A stretch of 34,399 nucleotides of DNA from Microcaldota archaeon (lineage in GTDB: Archaea > Micrarchaeota > Micrarchaeia > Anstonellales > J096): assembly GCA_030550115.1 (NCBI GenBank), contig JAUQPY010000002.1, forward strand, positions 1 to 34,399, written 5' to 3'. How positions within the stretch are numbered: the stretch's first letter is position 1; every line of letters begins with the position of its first letter. Below are positions 1-8,800 of the stretch, one piece after another. The position numbers were made by a program, and so were the translations under genes. The notes beneath the pieces were generated by a model. It was not told the DNA's origin, ran no database searches, and saw only the letters and a program-made list of their open reading frames with translations.

Positions 1-2
1 AC

Positions 3-455
3 CCAGGGCAGATATGGAGAATATTCTATACTATTCCTAACTGTGCACCTGGGGAGAGAGTGAGAGTAGAGATAAATGTGGATCCAATGAATAGTATCAT
101 AGAGTCTGATGAAACAAATAATAGAATTGAATACGACCTGGTATGTGGTTATACTTGTGATCTGAATCCAGCCACATCTCAAATGAATAAAATATTAAAC
201 CAAGAGGTTCAGACATCAATTAAATGTGGTGCTGAAAATTGTGTGTCAATCCAGATAAGTTCTTTACCAGCATATTTACAATTTATCAATCAGAATCCAT
301 CTCTAAGGTTTAGATTGATCGATATCAGCAATCTACCAAACACATTGAACGTAGATATCTCTGCAATTGGAAATGATGGGAAGAGTTACAATTGTAAGTA
401 TAGGATAGATTTTCAAGGCTCTAATAACATGGATCCTTGTAGAGAGAGAATATAA
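3..455 (+). CDS. C-terminal fragment of a secreted/extracytoplasmic protein with a CARDB-like domain (open to window edge)
   Basis: The frame is open from nt 3 (PGQIWRIFYTIPNCAPGERVRVEINVDPMNSIIESDETNN...). The 'V.VD....I.ESDETNN' pattern is typical of CARDB/adhesion-type beta domains. Cys-rich C-terminal part. The provided ORF start (GTG at 60) is probably not the true start. Confidence 0.6.
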   Translation, partial: PGQIWRIFYTIPNCAPGERVRVEINVDPMNSIIESDETNNRIEYDLVCGYTCDLNPATSQMNKILNQEVQTSIKCGAENCVSIQISSLPAYLQFINQNPSLRFRLIDISNLPNTLNVDISAIGNDGKSYNCKYRIDFQGSNNMDPCRERI

Positions 456-456
456 A

Positions 457-462
457 TTTAAA
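457..462 (+). promoter_or_regulatory. TATA box TTTAAA of tRNA-His
   Basis: ATTTAAAT about 29 bp upstream of tRNA nucleotide G1; same box and spacing as other genes in the window. Confidence 0.55.
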
Positions 463-488
463 TCCTTCATCTACATAAACTAAATACA

Positions 489-559
489 GCCGAGGTGGTG
501 TAACGGCAGCATGAGAGGCTGTGGCCCTCTAGGTCCGGGTTCAAATCCCGGCCTCGGCC
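489..559 (+). tRNA. tRNA-His (GTG)
   Basis: Hand-folded cloverleaf: acceptor GCCGAGG/CCTCGGC, T8, A14, anticodon stem AGAGG/CCTCT with loop CTGTGGC, T arm CCGGG-TTCAAAT-CCCGG, discriminator C. Confidence 0.93.
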
Positions 560-591
560 TTTTGATCACTAGTCCTTAGCATAGATAGCTT

Positions 592-597
592 TTTAAA
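592..597 (+). promoter_or_regulatory. TATA box TTTAAA, 26.5 bp (centre) upstream of ATG 621
   Basis: TTTTTAAAAAT; spacing consistent with leaderless transcription. Confidence 0.55.
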
Positions 598-620
598 AAT
601 ACATTTACAAAAATAGTAAT

Positions 621-1406
621 ATGCACAGAACTATAAATTATATATTTCTAGGAGTTATATTATCTATACTATTAATATACGGCTTGGATGCGAATAAAAA
701 ACCTGTAAGAGATCCTGATATAATCTGTCCAGCAGTCTACCAACCAGTTTGCGGAGAGGATGGAAATACATATTCAAACAGCTGTGAAGCCTATGCCCAT
801 GGTGTTAAAGTATTATATAAAGGAGAGTGCGGGGATAGAGATCCTGAGAATTCCACTCCTCCTTCTATGCTAAATAATCTTCCTTCTATGCTAAATAACT
901 TAGCTCTAGCAGTCTATTTAAAGGATAATATTGTTGTAGAACTGGATGTATTAAACCTTAGAAAACAGGAATGTATATACGGTAATATTGCAGATAAGGT
1001 GAATATAATACAATTGCATAGGGAAATTAGAGTTTTAGAGTTAAAGGATAGTGCATGTTATATATATCCAACTATGGAAGTAGTTGATTGTAATAGTTGT
1101 AGTGGTGAATTGGGTATTATGAAGATATTGAAACATGTGGAGATATATAAAGATACCCCTATGGCACAGAAACAGACTGTAAATCAAAAACAGATTACAG
1201 ATGATGACATAGATATGAATTATATAAAGAACAGAGCTAAAGAGATAGCCGCAGAGAACAAAGCTAAGATAAAAAGAGTAGAGATAGACGAGGAAGGAAA
1301 TGCCTACGTGGTTGTAGATAGACCTATGAAGTTGATATTCATAGAACTTCCAATTAAAGAGGAAGTTAGAGTGGTGATAAAAAAGAAATCTTACCCATAT
1401 AACTAA
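621..1406 (+). CDS. Secreted/membrane-anchored protein with an N-terminal hydrophobic segment and a Kazal-like domain
   Basis: N-term INYIFLGVILSILLIYG followed by CPAVYQPVCGEDGNTYSNSCEAYAHGVKVLYKGEC (Kazal signature, four Cys); then a duplicated PSMLNNL and a lysine-rich C-terminus. Confidence 0.75.
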   Translation: MHRTINYIFLGVILSILLIYGLDANKKPVRDPDIICPAVYQPVCGEDGNTYSNSCEAYAHGVKVLYKGECGDRDPENSTPPSMLNNLPSMLNNLALAVYLKDNIVVELDVLNLRKQECIYGNIADKVNIIQLHREIRVLELKDSACYIYPTMEVVDCNSCSGELGIMKILKHVEIYKDTPMAQKQTVNQKQITDDDIDMNYIKNRAKEIAAENKAKIKRVEIDEEGNAYVVVDRPMKLIFIELPIKEEVRVVIKKKSYPYN

Positions 1407-1441
1407 TAAATTTCTTTTTTATTTCTTTTTGTATATATTTT
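1407..1441 (+). terminator. T-rich tract, possible archaeal terminator
   Basis: aaatttcttttttatttctttttgtatatatttt directly after the Kazal ORF stop. Confidence 0.35.
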
Positions 1442-1445
1442 ACTG

Positions 1446-2579
1446 ATGATAGAGATTGGTGTTGTTGGCAAACCTTCTGTGGGTAAATCCACTTTTTTCT
1501 CCGCAGCGACGATGATAGATGTAGCTATAGATCCCCGTCCTTTTACCACTATAGAACCTAATACTGGTATCGGATTTGTTAGAGTTGAGGATATAGGTTT
1601 TGAGCTTGGTGTGGTCTCCCAACCTAGAAATGGATTTATACTAGGAAAATATAGATTTGTTGGTGTAAAAATGATAGATGTTGCAGGTTTAGTTCCTGGT
1701 GCGCATCAGGGACGTGGTCTTGGGAATAGATTCTTAAATGATCTAAATCAAGCGGAGGGATTAATCCATATTATTGATATGTCTGGATCTACTGATGAGG
1801 AAGGTAGGTTTATCGGTATTGGAGCTAGAGATCCCGAGGATGATATCAAGTTTTTAGAATATGAACTTGATATGTGGTATAGAGATATATTGGAGAGAAA
1901 CAGAGATAGAATACAGCGAGAGATTAGAGCTGGAAAGGAACCATGGGAAGCTCTTTATAATGTGTTCTCATCCCTAAGATTGAATAGGCAGGATGCTGAA
2001 ATTGCTATGAAAAATTACGATCTCAATTCTGAAGAACTTCCCAGATTTCTGAGAGAGAGAAGTAAGAAAATAGTTATAGCTGGTAATAAAATGGATGTGG
2101 GGAAAGCTATGGAGAATTATGATAGGCTTAAGAAGAACTATGATATCATACCTGTATCTGCTGAGGCAGAATTAGCATTGAAAAGAGCTTCAAAACACGG
2201 CATTATAAGATATATTTATGGGGAAAAGGATTTTGAAATAATAGGTGAGTTAAGTGATCAGCAAAGGATAGCGTTAGAGAAAATTAGAAAGATTTTACCT
2301 ACAGGAGTTCAACAGGTAATTGAACATCTGGTCTTTGATGTTCTGAACTATATTGCTGTGTTTCCAGCAGGAAGTAAATTAGTAGATAAACAAGGTAGAG
2401 TACTACCTGACTGTTTTCTATTAAAAAGAGGTTCTAATCTAGAAGACTTTGCTTCAGCCATACATACAGATCTAGCTAAACATTTGCTATATGGGATAGA
2501 TGTTAGAACTAAACGCAGATTAGGTAAGGAATATATTTTACAACACAGAGATGGTATAGAGATAGTTGCTGCAAAATGA
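1446..2579 (+). CDS. ychF: YchF/OBG-family translation-associated GTPase with C-terminal TGS domain
   Basis: G1 GKPSVGKST, PFTTIEPNTGIGFV, DVAGLVPGAHQGRGLGNRFLNDL, GNKMD; TGS-like end IAVFPAGSKLVDKQGRVLPDCFLLKRGSNLEDFASAIH. Confidence 0.93.
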   Translation: MIEIGVVGKPSVGKSTFFSAATMIDVAIDPRPFTTIEPNTGIGFVRVEDIGFELGVVSQPRNGFILGKYRFVGVKMIDVAGLVPGAHQGRGLGNRFLNDLNQAEGLIHIIDMSGSTDEEGRFIGIGARDPEDDIKFLEYELDMWYRDILERNRDRIQREIRAGKEPWEALYNVFSSLRLNRQDAEIAMKNYDLNSEELPRFLRERSKKIVIAGNKMDVGKAMENYDRLKKNYDIIPVSAEAELALKRASKHGIIRYIYGEKDFEIIGELSDQQRIALEKIRKILPTGVQQVIEHLVFDVLNYIAVFPAGSKLVDKQGRVLPDCFLLKRGSNLEDFASAIHTDLAKHLLYGIDVRTKRRLGKEYILQHRDGIEIVAAK

Positions 2580-3409
2580 ACTACGAACAGTTATTTCAGA
2601 ATGAGCTAAATAGAGTATTAATAGATCTATCTAGAGTTGATCTTTATAAATACAGGGCCTATAGACAGCTTAGATTGGAAGGATTCTATCCGGAATCTGG
2701 TATATCTAATATAGAGATTAAAGAATTGGCTATTGGAGAATGTCCAAAGATAAGACCTTTTGCCTATACTTTGATAGGTGATATGATTATTAGCTTATCT
2801 CGAGAGGCGTATAGGATATATAATGAATATTGGCTAGGAACAAAAGGGGCTTACAAAAAAGAAGAATTCAGCCCATATGTTATATTTGATAGATATGAGA
2901 GCGAGTATATTCTATATAAGTTAGGTAAGATAAACCAATTGAGAGAAGATTCGGAGATCTTTACACTATTTAGAGATTCTGGTTATATAGTAAAGACTGG
3001 TTACAAGTATGGAGGGATATTTAGGATATATGGTTTGAACTATAAGAGAGATAATAGAGAACATTCAAAGTATATTTTTAATATAAATAGAGTACTGAAT
3101 TCCATAGAATTGCAGAGAATAGTAAGAGTCACAGAAGGAGTAAATAAGATTCCAATTTTTCCATATAGAAAAACTAATAAGAGATATAGAGAGCAATTTA
3201 CAATGAGAAAGAATGATTACTATGGAATATACGTTTTTAGAGAGAATAGTAAAATAGATCTATCTATGGTTATAGATTCTGCAATTCTAAACAGACGTAA
3301 ACCACTAGTTACAATAGTAGATCAGGAAGGAGATATTCTTAGATTAGATATGGAATTATTGAAATTAAGAGATAAATATTTTATAGCTATTTATAGAAAT
3401 AGATCATAG
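2576..3409 (+). CDS. Hypothetical protein (277 aa)
   Basis: Long ORF with the AGA/AUA-rich composition of its neighbours; ATGA overlap with ychF stop (ATG 2576, TGA 2577-2579). No family recognised. Confidence 0.75.
   Translation: MNYEQLFQNELNRVLIDLSRVDLYKYRAYRQLRLEGFYPESGISNIEIKELAIGECPKIRPFAYTLIGDMIISLSREAYRIYNEYWLGTKGAYKKEEFSPYVIFDRYESEYILYKLGKINQLREDSEIFTLFRDSGYIVKTGYKYGGIFRIYGLNYKRDNREHSKYIFNINRVLNSIELQRIVRVTEGVNKIPIFPYRKTNKRYREQFTMRKNDYYGIYVFRENSKIDLSMVIDSAILNRRKPLVTIVDQEGDILRLDMELLKLRDKYFIAIYRNRS
3380..3385 (+). promoter_or_regulatory. Possible TATA element (TTTATA) of tRNA-Ser(CGA), inside upstream CDS
   Basis: TTTATA centred about 26.5 bp upstream of tRNA nt 1, within the 3' end of the 277-aa ORF. 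Confidence 0.3.
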
Positions 3410-3492
3410 CCGGGATGGCAGAGCGGTCGATTGCGCTGGACTCGAGATCCAGTGCCCGAAAGGGTTCGGGGGTTCGAATCCCTCTCCCGGCG
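3409..3492 (+). tRNA. tRNA-Ser (CGA)
   Basis: Acceptor GCCGGGA/TCCCGGC + G73, long variable arm (class II), anticodon stem CTGGA/TCCAG, loop CTCGAGA, T arm GGGGG-TTCGAAT-CCCTC. Confidence 0.94.
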
Positions 3493-3494
3493 AT

Positions 3495-4010
3495 CTATAT
3501 AAAATAGTTCTTGTAATTAAGCTTTATCTGTGCATTTGGTCTTATCATGGTAGATAGATAATTTCCATTCATATAAACCTTTAGTTGGAGAGACGATTTA
3601 TCATAAATTGGATTTTTTAAGAAAAGGGGTCTACCATAGGGATTGGGAGAAAACTCAAATATCACATCATTCACTCTAAATACGATATCTGTATAGTAAT
3701 TACCTTTATTATTTATTTGATTCATATATCCATATCCTAAGTATAAGATTCTTGGATTTTCAAAGACCAGTATAAGTCTTAATAGGATATCCAATAGCTG
3801 TACAGCGCCAAACTCTGCATCTGTATTTTCAAGCAGTTTCCTATGCTCATGCGGAATAGATTTAATTATAATTCCTTTTAAGAACTTGTGAGTATTTAAG
3901 ATCAGTTTTTCTTCATTTTTAGTATTCGTAAGTTTTCTTGCCAGACTCAATTCGCCATGTATCTCATCTACACTATGGATTATCTCAGCAAATCTTTTAG
4001 CCTGAACCAT
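3495..4010 (-). CDS. Hypothetical protein (about 171 aa from ATG 4010; ORF extends to GTG 4043)
   Basis: The GTG start at 4043 would place the TTTAAA box inside the CDS; the ATG at 4010 is 27.5 bp from the box centre. No family recognised. Confidence 0.65.
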   Translation of the reverse strand: MVQAKRFAEIIHSVDEIHGELSLARKLTNTKNEEKLILNTHKFLKGIIIKSIPHEHRKLLENTDAEFGAVQLLDILLRLILVFENPRILYLGYGYMNQINNKGNYYTDIVFRVNDVIFEFSPNPYGRPLFLKNPIYDKSSLQLKVYMNGNYLSTMIRPNAQIKLNYKNYFI

Positions 4011-4034
4011 ATTATATTTTTTACATATTAAATT

Positions 4035-4040
4035 TTTAAA
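4035..4040. promoter_or_regulatory. Shared (bidirectional) TATA box TTTAAA
   Basis: Centre 24.5 bp from + ATG 4062 and 27.5 bp from - ATG 4010. Confidence 0.6.
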
Positions 4041-4061
4041 CACTTTATATGATATTAAGAT

Positions 4062-4481
4062 ATGATTCTAAAAGATCTAATCACACAATACAGTGAGACA
4101 AGATCGTCTAGGGCTATAGCCTCTATTATAGGAGCAAGGAGAATAGATGAAATAAAAGAGAATTTGATAGAGGCTAAACTTAAGTCTTATGAGATCTGGA
4201 AATTGAATGATATCTTAAACAACGATTTAGAAATATACAGATCTATGATAAATCCTTATGATGCAAGAGAGGTTAGATCCATGATAAAAAAATATTTAGA
4301 ACTTATAAAAGAGATAAATATAATAGAGCAAGTAGCTAGAAAAATACATTTATGGATGAAACTAGATTCTACTATTAAGAATTTTGAGAATATCGATCAG
4401 CAAACAGCAATAGAGTTGATGAATTATCTCTCAGGAGCTTTAGATAGTTTAAAGAATGTTAATTCCAGGTCAGGTCCGTAG
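4062..4481 (+). CDS. Hypothetical helical protein (139 aa)
   Basis: ORF with correctly spaced TATA; mostly alpha-helical, charged composition; 3' end overlaps the convergent ORF by 58 bp. Confidence 0.6.
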   Translation: MILKDLITQYSETRSSRAIASIIGARRIDEIKENLIEAKLKSYEIWKLNDILNNDLEIYRSMINPYDAREVRSMIKKYLELIKEINIIEQVARKIHLWMKLDSTIKNFENIDQQTAIELMNYLSGALDSLKNVNSRSGP

Positions 4482-5314
4482 AAATCATCAGCCAAATAAC
4501 CAGTTTTAAGATCGTTAAATGTAATCATATTCTGAGCAGAGTTATATCCCGCAGAAGGAAATATCACATGATATTTTAGATATTTCTCAGAGGTAACTGG
4601 ATAATAATAGCTTGCTACGCTATTAATATTTATTTCTTCAGTATTGAAATACACTTGAAACAATTCTGGTAAGGTTTTTGAATCATATTTGTTTCTTTTC
4701 CTAGCATTTCTATAGAGATGAACATTGGATTTGGGATCCTGTAACATAAATTCAAAATCTTTTAATTCTCTGAGGGTTTCAGCTAACAATTTTACCTCAA
4801 CTTCCCATACAGGAGAAATGTCTCCATTCAGATGAAATCCTTGTACAGTATGAATAAGAATTTTATTTTCATGTAATATAGAGATAGGAATTCTATATAA
4901 CTTTGATATTCGTATGTCAGAAACTATTCTATACATCACTAGATCCAGCATGCCCTCCCAATGAGGAAATGCAAAACTTACATTTCTTTTAATTCCAATT
5001 CTATTTACATAATTTGGTCTTTTACTCAAATATCTCTGTAATTTGTTATTGAAATGATATTCTATACCCTGTCTTAACCTATCCATGTTTTTCAATATAT
5101 TTACATAACCATCAAAATTATAGCCAAGGTATTTTGCCCAGGCTGCAAGTATTACACTGTAATTATCTCTAAAATACATCTCAATCTGTAATTCACCTCT
5201 TAAAAACCTTGTTTTTGAACTTATATCAAATTTCTCCATTTCCTTCCAGATATTCTCTGGAGTGATTATGAACGGTTCTCTAGGCCTAACTCTAGCATAT
5301 ATAGTATCATTCAT
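4424..5314 (-). CDS. Hypothetical protein (296 aa)
   Basis: Long ORF; TTTAAA at 5340-5345 about 28.5 bp upstream of ATG. No recognised domain. Confidence 0.75.
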   Translation of the reverse strand: MNDTIYARVRPREPFIITPENIWKEMEKFDISSKTRFLRGELQIEMYFRDNYSVILAAWAKYLGYNFDGYVNILKNMDRLRQGIEYHFNNKLQRYLSKRPNYVNRIGIKRNVSFAFPHWEGMLDLVMYRIVSDIRISKLYRIPISILHENKILIHTVQGFHLNGDISPVWEVEVKLLAETLRELKDFEFMLQDPKSNVHLYRNARKRNKYDSKTLPELFQVYFNTEEININSVASYYYPVTSEKYLKYHVIFPSAGYNSAQNMITFNDLKTGYLADDFYGPDLELTFFKLSKAPER

Positions 5315-5362
5315 GTTCTAATTTTTCCAAAAAATACTTTTTAAATCAAAACTATTATTAAT

Positions 5363-7087
5363 TTACTTTTTTGCTATCTTAGATCCTAGGTTTTTAAGTA
5401 GTTCTCTACCAATCTCCTCCTCTTTACCCTCCAATTCTTTAAATATTTTTTCCAACTGATCTCTAGCCTTATTTATAACAATTCTATAATCTTGCTCTCC
5501 TTCTTGTACTTTTTCCAATTCTTCCTCTAATGCCCTAGTAAAACTTTCACTGAATAGATCAGGAACATAGTTATATAGAACATTCTTAATAACTCTACCT
5601 AACTCCGTAACATAGATTTTTCCCTTTTCCTGGTATATGTAACCTCTGCTAAAAAGAGTCTGAATAATTGCTGCTCTAGTAGCTTTAGTGCCTAACTTTA
5701 GCTCTTCTAATTTGGATAGTATTGATACTTGATTATATCTGGAAGGCGGTTTAGTTTTTGATTTTCTAATTCTATAGTTTACTTCATATAAACCCGGATC
5801 AATAGATACTTCTTGGGTATCTATTTTAGTATAAGGAAAAATTTCAAGATATCCTTGATCTTTTATAACTATTGATTTTGTTGTAAATATATCTCCTACA
5901 TCCAATCTATATTCACGTATTTCTAAAATCATAGGATCAGATAGGGTTGCTAAGAAAGTCCTAACTATTATATCGTATATTTTAGCCTCATCGGTAGTGA
6001 TTTCAGCAGATATTCCTGTAGGATATATTGCAGGATGTGCAGGATCTGTTTTCTTACCTGAAGTTGGGATAAGTTTATCTTTTGATATGATTTTTTGGAT
6101 ATAGCTTTTATGAATATTCAAAGATTCTAGTATTTTACGTATATTAAGATCTGGTGGGTATCTTTGAGATGAGGTTCTAGGATAGCTTATCATCCCTTTC
6201 TCATACAGAGACTGGGCCAAGGACAATGTTTTATTAGGGGGTATTTTATATATATAATAAGCTCTTTCCTGTAGCGTCATTAGATCTGGAGGATAGATAT
6301 ATCTTCTCTCTTCATTTATAATAAGTTCAACATTTCCCTTGCTACTGAGATTAGAGATATACCTATCTGCATCATCTTTAGAATCAAATCGCCTATCATT
6401 ACTGAACTCCACATCATCAACTATAGCAATCACACTGAATATATCCTTAGGGATAAATCTGTTTATATCATCATCTCTCTGAATTAATAGGTTTAAAGAA
6501 GGGGCCTGCACTCTGCCAATACTCAATATATCCAAACCAGTATTCTTTACTGCTCTTAGACTTGCCATCAGAAATCTAGACAGATTAATTCCATAATACC
6601 AATCTACGATATGTCTTGCCTCTCCTGCATAGGCATTTTGATAGTCAAAATCAATCAGATTATTCCAGGATCTATTAAGTTCAGAGTAAGTTATTGATGA
6701 GAACTTCATTCTTAAAATATCTCTATCTCTTCCTAGGGCATATCTAGCGATGTTGTATCCAATTAAACTTCCTTCTATATCGAAATCTGTAGCCACTATT
6801 ATTCTATTTGCATTCTCTCTTAGCATCTCCGCTAACTCTATGTATGGTTTAGTATGGATAAGGTCTCTATCAACTTGATAAGCAGGTTTCCATGATATAT
6901 TAAAAACAGGATACCTCCAGTTTCTATCAATCTGATCTAGTTGATAAACATGTCCTACTCCAGAGATAACTGCGATATTGTCCGATCTAAAATATCCTAT
7001 GTTCTTATATTTAATATACTTAATATTCTTGAATATTGATGCAATTTTCCTAGCAACGTTAGGCTTTTCAGCGATTATAATATCCAC
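5363..7087 (-). CDS. topA: Type IA DNA topoisomerase (GTG start)
   Basis: MDIIIAEKPNVARKIA (Toprim start), ATDFDIEGSLIGYNI, LSIGRVQAPSLNLLIQRD, and active-site segment GMISYPRTSSQRYP. No C-terminal zinc fingers seen. Confidence 0.93.
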   Translation of the reverse strand: MDIIIAEKPNVARKIASIFKNIKYIKYKNIGYFRSDNIAVISGVGHVYQLDQIDRNWRYPVFNISWKPAYQVDRDLIHTKPYIELAEMLRENANRIIVATDFDIEGSLIGYNIARYALGRDRDILRMKFSSITYSELNRSWNNLIDFDYQNAYAGEARHIVDWYYGINLSRFLMASLRAVKNTGLDILSIGRVQAPSLNLLIQRDDDINRFIPKDIFSVIAIVDDVEFSNDRRFDSKDDADRYISNLSSKGNVELIINEERRYIYPPDLMTLQERAYYIYKIPPNKTLSLAQSLYEKGMISYPRTSSQRYPPDLNIRKILESLNIHKSYIQKIISKDKLIPTSGKKTDPAHPAIYPTGISAEITTDEAKIYDIIVRTFLATLSDPMILEIREYRLDVGDIFTTKSIVIKDQGYLEIFPYTKIDTQEVSIDPGLYEVNYRIRKSKTKPPSRYNQVSILSKLEELKLGTKATRAAIIQTLFSRGYIYQEKGKIYVTELGRVIKNVLYNYVPDLFSESFTRALEEELEKVQEGEQDYRIVINKARDQLEKIFKELEGKEEEIGRELLKNLGSKIAKK

Positions 7088-7109
7088 AACCTATTATAGA
7101 ATCAAATCG

Positions 7110-7115
7110 TTTAAA
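7110..7115. promoter_or_regulatory. Shared TATA box TTTAAA between topA and cmk
   Basis: Centre 25.5 bp from - GTG 7087 and 24.5 bp from + ATG 7137. Confidence 0.6.
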
Positions 7116-7136
7116 AATCTATGGATATATTAAAAC

Positions 7137-7682
7137 ATGAAAATAGCTATATCTGGATATGTTGGTGTTGGTAAGACTACATTAGCATATGAATTAAGTA
7201 AGTATATGCTAAATAGATATGGTATCAAGATAGAGCTGATAATACCATCATTCAAAGACATAGCTGCCTCTATAGGGGTTACTCTTGAGCAGTTTCAGGA
7301 GATGGCTAAGAACAATCCTAATATAGATAAGGAGTTTGACAGATATATAAAGGAGGAGGTAAAAAAACACGAGCATGCTATAATTGCAACATGGCTTGCA
7401 GTATGGACTATCCAGGATGCAGATCTGAAGATATTCTTAACAACTGATTTTGAAGAGAGGGTTAGAAGAATTATGAATAGAGATAATATGGATTATGAAA
7501 CTGCTAAGAGGCATATCCTATTAAGAGATAGACAGAACTATGAAAGGTACTTAGATGTGTATGGAATCGATATCAGTAGACCTTTTGATGTAGCCCATCT
7601 CATAATAAATACAACTCATTTTAGTGTTGATGATGAAATAGCTATTATAGAAACAGCTTTGAGAAGAAAAGGTCTGTTGTAA
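7137..7682 (+). CDS. cmk: (d)CMP kinase, archaeal type
   Basis: P-loop ISGYVGVGKTTLAYELSKYM; ATWLAVW...DADLKIFLTTDFEERVRRIMNRDNMDYETAKRHILLRDRQNYERYLDVYGID typical of archaeal cytidylate kinases. Confidence 0.85.
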   Translation: MKIAISGYVGVGKTTLAYELSKYMLNRYGIKIELIIPSFKDIAASIGVTLEQFQEMAKNNPNIDKEFDRYIKEEVKKHEHAIIATWLAVWTIQDADLKIFLTTDFEERVRRIMNRDNMDYETAKRHILLRDRQNYERYLDVYGIDISRPFDVAHLIINTTHFSVDDEIAIIETALRRKGLL

Positions 7683-8398
7683 TGGATGGGTTTATAATAG
7701 TTGACAAACCAACCAATATACTATCACACGATCTGACTGCTAAGATTGGAAGATTATATAATAGTAGAGCTGGACACTCTGGCACTCTGGATCCAAATGT
7801 CGGAGGTCTGATGATTATAGGCTTAGGTAGATATACCAGATTGCTAAGATTTTTTACCAGACTTGATAAGACATATGTATGTTTAGCAAAATTTAGAAAG
7901 CCGGTAGATGAGAGAGTTGTTGAAGAGTTGATGTCAAAACTGGGTAAGAATCTTCAGATCCCACCTTTACAGAGTGCTGTTGCTAAACGACCTAGATACA
8001 GGAATGTTTATGAATTAAACATTCTAGAAATCTTTGGAAATAGAATTCTGTTCAGAGCTAGAGTTGAATCCGGATTCTATATGAGAGTACTATGTGAACA
8101 GATAGGGGCGGAGATGGAGGATTTAAGAAGGATTGCAATAGGTAGAATTTATGAGAATTATGCGATGAATACTTATAGATTATTCAGATCTCCAGAGAGT
8201 GCTAGAATTTACAGTATCGAAGAATTGTTTCCGTATCTCAATATGGATAGATTGGATGTTGATATAAATATTTATAATAAGATAAAGAATGGAGCTCGAA
8301 TAGATATTAAGCTCAAGAATTACACAGGTATGTTCTTTGAAAATAGATTGGTAGCTATAATGAACAGAGAATCAAAATATGAGATTGTTCTACACTAA
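7682..8398 (+). CDS. cbf5: Cbf5/TruB-family pseudouridine synthase, short form
   Basis: GFIIVDKPTNILSHDLTAKI, AGHSGTLDPNVGGLMIIGLGRYTRL (catalytic Asp), ESGFYMRVLCEQIG. 238 aa, with only a rudimentary PUA-like tail. Confidence 0.87.
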   Translation: MDGFIIVDKPTNILSHDLTAKIGRLYNSRAGHSGTLDPNVGGLMIIGLGRYTRLLRFFTRLDKTYVCLAKFRKPVDERVVEELMSKLGKNLQIPPLQSAVAKRPRYRNVYELNILEIFGNRILFRARVESGFYMRVLCEQIGAEMEDLRRIAIGRIYENYAMNTYRLFRSPESARIYSIEELFPYLNMDRLDVDINIYNKIKNGARIDIKLKNYTGMFFENRLVAIMNRESKYEIVLH

Positions 8399-8770
8399 TT
8401 ATTTCTTATTCTTGTTAGAAGGTGTATGTGTAGGTTGCACTGATCCGCTTTCAACAACAATGGCATTTACCTGAACTATATCATTAGTGTACACATTTCC
8501 TCTGAATAATTTTCTAGCTTTTTCCCCTTTTCTCTTAGCTCTATACCCAACACCTCCTGATACCAATAGGTATTTCTTAACAGGACCTTCAAGATCAGGT
8601 CTCATAGGTACTCCTGAAACATCTGAACCCCCGGTTAGCTTGATCTTATAGCCTGGTAAGATTGGAGATATATCTATAATATCCCCTATTCTCTTGTTAA
8701 GGAATAGATATTCTTTACCATCTACTACTATTCTATAACTCTTACCTGCATTGCTCAGATTTAGTATCAT
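8399..8770 (-). CDS. rps6e: 30S ribosomal protein S6e
   Basis: GKSYRIVV...GDIIDISPILPGYKIKLTGGSDVSGVPMRPDLEGPVKKYLLVSGGVGYRAKRKGEKARKLFRGNVYTNDIVQVNAIVVE. Confidence 0.95.
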   Translation of the reverse strand: MILNLSNAGKSYRIVVDGKEYLFLNKRIGDIIDISPILPGYKIKLTGGSDVSGVPMRPDLEGPVKKYLLVSGGVGYRAKRKGEKARKLFRGNVYTNDIVQVNAIVVESGSVQPTHTPSNKNKK

Positions 8771-8794
8771 GGTTTATTTTATATATTGCAAACA

Positions 8795-8800
8795 TTTAAA
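8795..8800 (-). promoter_or_regulatory. TATA box TTTAAA of rps6e overlapping the aIF2-gamma stop codon
   Basis: Centre about 27.5 bp upstream of rps6e ATG 8770; contains the TAA stop (8796-8798, minus strand) of the upstream gene. Confidence 0.5.

Noticed and set aside
1440-1622. 60-aa minus-strand ORF
   Set aside because: Antisense to the conserved G1 region of ychF.
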